Source: Chamaelirium japonicum (lineage: Eukaryota > Streptophyta > Magnoliopsida > Liliales > Melanthiaceae). Taken from it: a DNA stretch of 64,000 nt. Position numbers and translations under genes: made by a program. The stretch is taken from the NCBI GenBank assembly GCA_947650365.1, contig OX393549.1, forward strand, positions 36,203,335 through 36,267,334, read 5' to 3'. The notes beneath the pieces are model-generated. The model saw nothing but the letters and a program-made list of their open reading frames with translations. It was not told the origin of the DNA and searched no databases. Below, piece after piece: positions 55,515 through 64,000 of this stretch; positions within the stretch are counted from its first letter, which is position 1, and each line of letters begins with the position of its first letter.

Positions 55515-56943
55515 GATCAAGATTAAAGGCAATGCCTTTAGTGCTTAACCTAGGTCTTCTTTAGAAGAACCTAAGGGAATAACTTATAAGTGATCGAAAA
55601 CTATTCTAGTGCAGAAACTAGTATGGACTCCTAAGTATGGTAACGTTAAGGACGGAAGAGTTTCTGTTTTAGCAAGTATAGGGGGTATTTGAAGATTGAG
55701 TATGGCCTCAGGATGTTAGGAGTTGAGTCGCTATCTAGTAGCAGTTCTTATGCTTCTTGGAATGTAGACTTCGGGTCTACAGAGATTCAAGGAAAGCAGA
55801 AGACTACTTTATAGTGAAGGAATCCTAACATAGGTACTGATGCCATAAGCCGCTGCGGAAGCTGTTAGATATAATTGTCTTAGTTTTTCCGAAACACAGA
55901 TTTTGATATTTAGAGATGTAGTTCTGTTTCCTCCTTGGTAAATGAAGTTTTTAGTTTTAGACAGCACCGTTGGTGTGTATCTTAAACTGAATAGATAGCT
56001 TCATTACTAGAGGAATAGATCAGAATAATCTCTTTGTATTTAATCCTAATTCGGAAATAGATTTCATGACAGCTGTAGCGTCTAATTGAAATTCATCTAA
56101 ATCCTTCGGAGAATCTATCCCATTTGTGATCCCTCTGATTTAGATATTTTGCCTCAGATAAATTCAGAGGTGACAGAAGGCTGAGTTTCTGTTCACAGAA
56201 TCATCGGAGATCCTTCTAACCTATGAGTGTAATCTGGAAGGCAGAATAACTAAAAGGGCCATGAAGGTATGGGAGTTAATTAATTTTGACGTCTATGGTT
56301 CTAAGAGCGTCCGTCGATAGGAGTCTCTTCGATTTAATCGAGGGAATAAGAACTTATCGGATGGGTTCCATAGGATCCTAAAGGAGCATGGGATTATCTC
56401 CCAGTTAAATGCTCCTAGGATAAAACGTCAGAATGAAGTCTCCGAGAGAAGAAATCGGACCCTGTTTGACATGGTCCGTAGTATGATGAATATTGCCAAA
56501 TGTACTACCCACCCTTTGGTGGGGTTGTACCTTAAAACAGTAGCTTATATCTGAAACTCTTTCTCATCTAGATCAGTGCCTCAGACCTATAGAGAGCTAT
56601 GGTCTAAGCGAAAGCTGACACTATAGAGTCTCGAGATATAGGGTTGTCCTGCACTTGTGCAAAAGGACAAGAGGGATGAGATGGAGATGTAGTTCCAGGT
56701 ATATCTGTTTGTAGGTTACCCTTAGGAGGCATAAGGTGGACTGTTCTATGATCTTGAGGTTTGGAAGGTAATCGTTTCTACGAATACCATCTACCTAGAC
56801 CAAGATTATATTATAGACCATAAGTTTACCGGTAAGGTAGTTCTGGGTGAACTACTGGGTACTGGTAGAGAGTGCGCATCTGAAAACGTAGTAGGAGTAG
56901 ATGATACGAGAAACTAGTATACCAGACACTGTAGAAACAATTC

Positions 56944-57207
56944 TCCTTTGTACCACCACCACCTCGTCGTTGTAGGACCATCAGAGCTCCTGAAAGATAC
57001 TATGGAGAAACTTTGATAGTTAATCCAGAGTTTCAGGAGGATGATCCCTAGAGCTACGAAGAATTAGTGGGAGCTTCCTTTGTACCACCACCACCTCGTC
57101 GTTGTGGGACCATCAGAGCTCCTGAAAGATACTATGGAGAAACTTTGATAGTTAATCCAGAGTTTCAGGAGGATGATCCCTAGAGCTACGAAGAAGTAGT
57201 GGGAGCT
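56944..57207. repeat. 132-bp tandem duplication inside copia pol
   Basis: The segment starting TCCTTTGTACCACCACCACC at 56944 is repeated at 57076 with only about two differences. The period, 132 bp, is a multiple of three. It lies in the linker between integrase and reverse transcriptase. Confidence 0.9.
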
Positions 57208-58273
57208 TCCGACAGCTCTGACTGACAAAAGACCATGAAGGCAAGCTTGCATCAATGTCCCTTGGAACAGTCTTGACACTTATAGCACTATCACCCTTCA
57301 GGGTGTAGGAGGTGTATAAGAAGAGCACCCGGTTAAGACTTAAGTAGCTAGATTAGTTACCAAAGGAGAAGGGATTGACTATGTCAAAACCATCTCACTG
57401 GTAGCTATGCCTAAGTCTATAACGGATCCTCTTAATCCATCATAGCCCATTATAGTTGGGAGATCTGGTTGATGGATGTCAAGACAGTTATTTCCTAACG
57501 GGAATTTGGAAAGGACATATGGATGATGTAGCCCCAGCCTTTGTGTCAGTAGGTTAGGAAGATTTGGAATGCAAGTTGCAACGGTCCATTTATGGACTGA
57601 TGCAAGCATCCAGGTTGGAATATCTATTTTGATCAAGGGAATCCGCTCACACGGATTTGATCAGAATGAGGATAAACCAAGTTGGTACAAGAAAGGTGAA
57701 ATAGATACAAGGGTGTATTTAGTACTTTACGTTAACGATATTCTACTGATTGAAAATGATGTAAGAATATTGTTTACGGTAAAGGTTTGTAGTCATCACA
57801 ATTCGATGTGAAAGACCCTAGTGAGGCGAGTTATGCTCTGGGAATCAAGGTAACTCGAGACAACCAGAGCAAGATTCTCTTGATGTCACAGGCTACGCAT
57901 GAAGATAAGATTCTAGCCAGATTCGTTTTACGAGGCTAGATATCTATTGCGCAGCAGGAAGATGGGTCGGTTTCAGTTGAACCCGGGTCCAGATCTCTGG
58001 ACCGATGTGAAGGGTATACTCAGAAATCCTCATTAAGTAAGGATTGTGAGTTAGCTTGCACTTCACAGGTCCTGATATCAATTGGACACACAGGATCTGA
58101 CTTTGGTGTCAGATGTGCATTCCAGAAAATCGATTTCAGGGATTATTTTTATCTTGGGATTAGAAGCGGTAGTTGGTAGAGTGTGAAGCAAGTGCATCAC
58201 AGACTCTACCACAGAGGCTTAGCACGTTGTTGCGTGCTAGGTAATATATCAGGTGGTAAGGCTTAGGAAGTTC

Positions 58274-58908
58274 TTATATGTATTTCGGTTTCTTATAAAT
58301 GTACTTGTACATGTAGGATTTCGACAACTCCAAAGAAAGAAAGTCTCATAATTCCAAAGGAAGATATTGGTGAACAAGATAGAAAATACTGGATTGAGAA
58401 GGTCAAGATAGAGCAAGAGACAATGAATAAATCCTTATCTGGGTTTAAAGATACATATGTAAATGGTGAGTTCCCTAATGATATAGAAATAAATGATGGC
58501 ACCCAAAAACCTCAGCTCTTTCAATATGCAAGAATAAGAAGACTATGATTTTAGTGTTAAATAAATATTATTTATATGCAAATATTGAGTATAAGGTTTT
58601 GAAATCCAACAAAACGAGATATACTATAATTTGCAAAAAGAATGATTGTTCTTGCCGGTTACATGATTCTAAGTTGATGGAGAATAATATATTTCAAATT
58701 AAATCGTTAGTATCGCAATATAATTGCTCGTTGCCGCAAAGTGAGATTGATCATCAATAAGCCACGAGTAAGTTGATTAGTGAGTTTGTGATGTCTCGGC
58801 TTATTTCAGACATATTGTATACACCAAAGGCTATTATATATGATATTCAAAAAGAGTATAGAGTAAAGATTAGCTACAAGAAAGCATGGATGATAAGAGA
58901 GATAGTGA
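58274..58908 (+). pseudogene. Duplicated Mutator-like transposase fragment
   Basis: This is a copy of 50212-50846 with about eight substitutions in 635 bp by eye. It starts inside the intron of the transposase gene and runs through the DNA-binding domain up to the TSD AGTGA (58904-58908). A C-to-T change makes a stop at about 58757 (CATCAATAAGCC). The left junction joins copia RNase H sequence to this intron without any transposon end. Confidence 0.9.
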
Positions 58909-61229
58909 TGTTAGAATTGGTGAGGTCTATAGCTCGTAAAAACCTATAGTTTAGCTATGTATGGTTGATAGTATAGGATTGCATATTGGTACGTACCTTA
59001 GTACGTGTTCTGATTACAGAACAGAGAGCCATGGCTACATGGTAATCCTCTTGAGTGGGAGACTCAAGGGACTGGTCCCATGTAACCTAAATACGTTCGC
59101 AGCTCTGATCAGGGTTGGTCGCCCTATCAGGTTAAGCTGTTGGGATGACAGAGCGTGGGTGTCTCCACCACGGTTATTACCAGGCACAGTGTCTGTGGCC
59201 GAACGGAACCAACACGGTGCATAGATAGGTGAGCAGACACTGGTGCACTAAACCGTGTTTCTGCTTAGGGTAAAACGGTCCTAAACCCTGAGGAGCCATG
59301 TCTGGTGGACTAACCAGTTGTGTGGTGCTTTGACGCACCAATGTGTGAGGATCCGGATGCAGTGATCCAAAACCACGGTGTACTGGGTTACCCGGCTGGC
59401 GTTGCATCAGCGTGTCACTCCTGCAGGCTATCCACACCCCTAACAGGAGGTGCGTTCCTTGGTCTGACCTACGTCGTATTAAACCCTGGCCAGGTGGTCA
59501 TCAGTTGGACTGATGACGGATCCGGTTGCTCGTCAGAGTAATCGGAGGTACGATGTATATGGTCAACCTGGAAGGAACCGAGTCATTTGAGCACTCGAGT
59601 CTGACGGTATTCTCCACCGCTCGAGTTGCATCATGGCACCAGTAGAGGGACATCGGGTTTACCATACTAAGCGGAGAGCAGGGGTATGAGGGAGAACATA
59701 GTAAGTCCGGGGGGATTGGAGTGCAGCCTGTGTCGCACTCTGGGTGGCTACACAGGTTAACTCGGACTCAAGGATCGATGGTACACTCGGGTAGTGTGTC
59801 GATCGAGTCTGAGTTGGAAGCCATGAACCCTGGTCCCTGAAGGTTTCACCTTATCGACATTATGTATGGTTCTTATACCATCTCCTCAAAACACAGAACG
59901 TAGTTAGAGGAAGCGAGAAATCTAAGCCTACGCTTCGTGAGTGCTTCGCACTAGTACATGGTAGATGCGTAGCTACGTGTGTGCACTAAGGGGAAACCCT
60001 AGGTTAGTACAGAGACGCATGTAGCAATTCCTTGTCATAAGTGGACTTTGCCACATGGGTGCGATGCACCGGGACATGTTGTGAGTTGACTAGTTGAATT
60101 CACTAGAGGTATCCTACGGGAACCTCAGAGAATAGTGAAATCACTGGTGCACTTCACTTATGTGTGCCTTGCAAAGTCTCGTACACGAGGAACGGCCAAC
60201 TAGTGACACATTTTGATCAAACCATGCGTCACTATGTACTAAGGGGGCCGGCCCTTAGTGTTGAGAGACTGGTCAAGGCCGGCCCTATTAGTTTCAGGAG
60301 GTTGTTGCCTCCGATGAAAGGGTCGGTCAAGAGGCGCAGAAAATGGGCTGGTTTTGACCGTTTTCGAAAACAAGGAAAAGATAGAGATAAAAGAAGAGAT
60401 ATATAGGGAGAGGTTTGAATCAGTCAATCCTATCCGCTAGGCTTATCCGTAAGGATAAGGCCGGCCCTATATAAGGCATAGGGAGAGAGGGGGGGACGAA
60501 ATTAATGAGCCATGCAAGCCCTAGGGCCGGCCCAAGCCATGGGGGAAACTCTAGCCACCCCCTCTCCTCTCTTCGCATCTCCTCTCTCGTCTTTCTCTCC
60601 CTCGCTTGCCATTGGATGACGACTCGTCTTCCTCGCGTGGTGTTTCGTAGAAGGAGAAGGCTCATCGTATGGAGGCACTCAGAGATCCATCGACGAGGTG
60701 CCGTGCATCGTGTGAGATCGGGTGAACTAGAAGGCGTCTCCCGCAACCTTTTGCTGTCCAGAATCTGCACAAAAAAACAGAGTTGTTTCTGTGATTCTGG
60801 GAGCTACAGAAGTCCAAACGACGTGAAACTTGTTTTATAAGTTGCGTCTCGAAGTTGGCTACCTGCAGTCTAAATTTCAGCCCAATCGGAGTTTGGAGCA
60901 GAAAGTTATGGCCGTCGCACCGAAGCTATGTCGAGCAGATCCGTAGCCCGTCTCCATCGACAAAGAAGAAATTTGTCGCGGTGAAAGATTCCGCACGCAG
61001 GTATGATCTCTAACAAGTAGATCTAACATAATTAGAACATACATACATGCTAGATTATTCTTTTGCATTAGATCGTCGTTAGGGGTTCGCGTAGTTGCCA
61101 TGCTAGTTTCATACACGCATATGTAGATCGTTTCGATGAAAATTTTGATATGTAACGCACACCGCCTACGGTCCTCGGACCTTCCCATTGCTTCCGCTGC
61201 GGGCCTCTGCCAAGGATTTACATCCAACA
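58909..61229 (+). repeat. Copia LTR, solo LTR with both TSDs
   Basis: This LTR is 2321 bp, the same length as 50847-53167 and nearly identical. It is flanked by AGTGA at 58904-58908 and 61230-61234. No primer binding site follows. A lone LTR between two copies of its TSD is the signature of LTR-LTR recombination that removed the internal region. Confidence 0.9.
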
Positions 61230-61234
61230 AGTGA

Positions 61235-62092
61235 TGCAGGCGCGCGTTGTTGAAGAGCGATAGATAGAGGCGATGTAATCTTTTTATATTTTCTTTATAA
61301 AAGGATAACTTGTGATGCGGAATCACCGAGAGGGGAGTAGCGGAGGGGATAAGAACCGTGACAGAGAAGAAAAGATTAGAAGCTTAGATAAGAGGGGGCC
61401 GTAAATCCATCAGGATACAAGGTAGGAGACTCAAATCCATGAGCCAACGAAGGCATGCGCCATCAATTTTCATTCATCATATGTTTTTCAATGGTTACGA
61501 TGGGGCCTTTAAATAGGCTAAAAGAAAAGATAAAGATGTCAATAAATTTAAAAGTCAATGATTATCCTAACAACTTGCCTAAAATATAGATCTCAAATCT
61601 AAAAAGATTCTAAAAGATATCATAAGATACATCCTGCCTTATTCATCCATGGCAGGCTGGGATGGGCCTTCGAGTAGGACAATGGGCTTGGGCCCAAGTC
61701 GGATCACATCATTCGCTTCCGCTGCGAAGAAGTCGCCCTCGAGTTCATACGGTAAGGTGCAGTCAGCATTGAGGCCTGCGTCGATGTGGTATCTGTCGTC
61801 AGGAGTTGATGGTGGAGGCCCAACAAATGATGTCTCACTATACCGAAGTTATCACCAGGGTCCCAAGAGAAGGTATCACTGTCATCGATCGGGAAACACA
61901 TGTCAAAGCGGTGCTGGGGTAGACAACCGACTCAGATAGTAATATCAGACCGCTACGGTAGCTCGAACATCGGCTCGCCTGAACGGAGGTAGAGATGAAC
62001 AAACACTATAGGCACCAATAGTCGGTCTAGCCCAAGAAAATCAATCTGCTGAGGCTCGGCTAGGGAGATCACTTCGAAGGAATCCACAGCAG
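61235..62092. other. Sequence between the solo LTR and the next LTR
   Basis: If the model is right, the start (about 61235-61280) continues the interrupted transposase gene; the reading frame across the empty site gives a few more codons before a stop. About 61640-62060 contains 'cattcgcttccgctgcg' and other words common near retrotransposon LTRs. No gene was recognised. Confidence 0.4.
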
Positions 62093-64000
62093 TGTTAGAA
62101 TTGGTGAGGTCTACAGCTAGTAAAAACATATAGTTTAGCTATGTATGGTTGATAGTATAAGATTGCATCTTGGTACGTACCTTAGTACGTGTTTTGATTA
62201 CTAAATAGAGAGTCATGGCTACATGGTAATCCACTTGAGTGTGAGACTTAAGGGCCTAGTCCCATGTAACCTAAATAAGTTCGCAGCTCTAATTAGGGTT
62301 GGTCGCCTTATCAGGATAAGCTGTTAGGATGACAGAGTGTGGGTGACTCCACCACAGTCATTACCAGGCACAATGTCTGTGGCCGAACAAAATCAATACG
62401 GTGCATAGATTGGTGAGCAGACACCGGTGCACTAAGCCGTGTTTCTGCTTAGGGTAAAACGGTCCTAAATCCTGAGGAACCATGTCTAGTGGACTAACTA
62501 GTTATGTGGTGCTTTGGCGCATCAATGTGTGAGGATCCGGATGTAGTGATCCAAAACCACAGTGTACTGGGTTACCCAGCTGGCGTTGCATCAGCGTGTT
62601 ACTCCTGCAGACTATCCACACCTCTAATAGGAGGTGCGTTCCTTGGTCTGACCTACGTCATATTAAACCCTGGCCAGGTGGTCATCAGTTGGACTGGTGA
62701 CGGATCTAGTTGCTCGTCAGAGTAATCGGAGGTACGATGTATGTGGTCAACTTGAAAGGAATCGAGTCATATGAGAACTCGAGTCTGATGATATTCTCCA
62801 CCACTCGAGTTGCATCATGGCACTAGATGGAGAGACAGCGGGTTTACCATACTAAGCGGAGAGCAGGGGTATAATGGAGAACGTAGTAAGTCCAGGGGAA
62901 TTGGAGTGCAGCCTGCATCGCACTCTTGGTGGTTACGCAGGTTAACTCAGACTCAGAGGATCGATGGTATACTAGGGTAGTGTGTCGATCGAGTCTGAGT
63001 TGGAAGCCATGAACCCTGGTCCCTGAAGGTTCCACCTTATCCACATTGTGTATAGTCCTTGTACCATCTCCTCGAAACACATAACACAGTTAGAGGAAGC
63101 GAGAAGTCCAAGCCAACGCTCCGTGAGTGCTTCGCACTAGTGCACGATAGATGCGTAGCTACGTGTGTGCACTAAGAGAAAACCCTAGGTTAGTGTAGAG
63201 ACGCATGTAGCAATTCCTTGCCATAAGTGGACTTTGCCATATGGGTGCAATGCACCGTGATATGTTGCGAGTTGATTAGTTGACTTCACTAGGGGCACCC
63301 TACGGGAACCTCAGAGAATAGTGAAATCACTGGTGCACGTCACTTATGTGTGCCTTACAAAATCTCGTATACGAGGAATGGTCAACTAGTGACATAAGGG
63401 CGTTTTGATCATACCATGCGCTACTATGCACTAGGTGGGTCGGCCCTAAGTATTGGAAGATTGGTCAAGGCCGGCTCCATTGGTTTCAGGAGGTTGTTGC
63501 CTCCAATAATGAGGCCGGTCATGAGGCACAGAAAATGGGTTGATTTTGACCGTTTTCAAAACCAAGGAAAAGATAGAGATAAATGAGAGATATATAGGGA
63601 GAGATTTGAATTAGTTGAACCTTATCCATACTAGCCTCATTAATAAGGATAGGGCAGCCCTATATAAGAGTAATGGAGGAGAGGGGGGTCGGTGATGACA
63701 AGTCTTAGGGCCGGCCATGCCATAGGGAAACCCTAGCCGCCCCCTCTCCTCTCTTCTCTTCTTCTCTCTCGTATCTCTCTCCCTCGCTTGCGCCATTGGA
63801 TGGTGACTCGTCTTCCTCACGTAGAATTTCATAGAAGGAGAAGGCTCGTCGGATGAAAGCACTCAGAGATCCATTGACGAGGTGCCGTGCATCGTGCGAG
63901 ATCGGGTGAACTAGAAGGCATCTCCCGTAAGCTTTTGATGTCCAGAATCTGCACAGCAAATCAGTGATGTTTCTGCTATTTTGGAAGTTACAGAAGTTCA
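62093..64000 (+). repeat. Third, diverged LTR of the same copia family (incomplete)
   Basis: It starts TGTTAGAATTGGTGAGGTCT and can be followed along the whole of 50847-52790, but with many more substitutions and small indels. The TATA region (TATATAAGAG, about 63661) is preserved. It runs off the window end before the expected CCAACA terminus. It could be the 5' LTR of a separate element on the right or a solo LTR. Confidence 0.85.

Larger units (their letters stand above)
53182..58273 (+). pseudogene. Copia gag-pol remnant, truncated in RNase H
   Basis: This is the internal region of the element whose 5' LTR is at 50847. A gag segment is recognisable at 55302-55500. Integrase remnants lie at about 56300-56560 (NEVSERRNRTLFDMVRSMM). 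The reverse transcriptase remnant has YVND instead of YVDD near 57735. RNase H remnants at about 58080-58273 stop at VVRLRKFL, the point where intact copies read VVWLKKFL and continue. Stops and frameshifts are dense. About 53560-55300 is mostly unreadable. The pol end, polypurine tract and directly attached 3' LTR are missing because the sequence jumps into duplicated transposase DNA at 58274. Confidence 0.85.

Noticed and set aside
58274-61229. LTR that includes the transposase fragment (a 2.96-kb chimeric LTR)
   Set aside because: Considered because both copies start at the same transposase point. Rejected since TGTT...AACA ends, AGTGA on both sides of 58909-61229, and the RNase H break at 58273 all place the LTR start at the transposase/LTR junction.

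Overview
The window is nuclear DNA of a flowering plant. The evidence is plant-specific repeat families: Ty1/copia and Ty3/gypsy LTR elements, a Cassandra TRIM carrying 5S-rRNA-like sequence in its LTRs, hAT, Mutator-like, Helitron-like and L1-type elements, MITEs and long TA microsatellites. There are also remnants of plant gene families (an LRR receptor kinase, a BYPASS1/ROH1-type protein). The species cannot be fixed from the sequence. It is an intergenic, transposon-rich stretch with one long intact reading frame, at 13822-15012.

Layout. 1-5892: 3' part of a decayed copia element with its 3' LTR, into which a complex Cassandra insertion was placed (TSD GAATT on both sides). 5893-8606: low-copy remnants, foldback elements and a Helitron-like tail carrying a broken receptor-kinase fragment. 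8613-11100: decayed hAT transposase gene on the minus strand. 11551-13206: two related terminal-inverted-repeat elements, tail to tail, one holding a further insertion. 13207-15990: GC-rich leader, the intact 396-codon gene and its downstream region. 16091-20922: foldback elements, TA microsatellites, a 125-bp tandem repeat and a second Helitron-like tail.

21166-26731: a gypsy-type element on the minus strand that keeps LTRs and gag but has no pol, with a 735-bp DNA element nested in one LTR. 27163-30960: a run of about ten foldback elements, each separated from the next by (TA)n. 31010-35994: a large decayed hAT element with BED finger, DUF659 and hAT dimerisation regions, followed by a 974-bp element with a perfect 8-bp TSD (36298-37271). 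37851-38835: ROH1/BYPASS1-type pseudogene. 39145-39304: short copia LTR. 40850-45120: L1-type LINE without ORF1. 45427-47793: non-autonomous Mutator-like element full of tandem repeats, next to a Mutator-like transposase gene (49333-50846).

50847-61234 is the most informative region. A copia element with 2321-bp LTRs inserted in the Mutator-like transposase gene (TSD AGTGA). An 8062-bp block of gene plus element was then apparently tandemly duplicated, and the second copy was reduced to a solo LTR that still has both TSDs. A third, more diverged LTR of the same family starts at 62093 and runs off the window. I found no tRNA gene, no true rRNA gene and no CRISPR array. Most features record insertion, nesting and decay rather than a working pathway.
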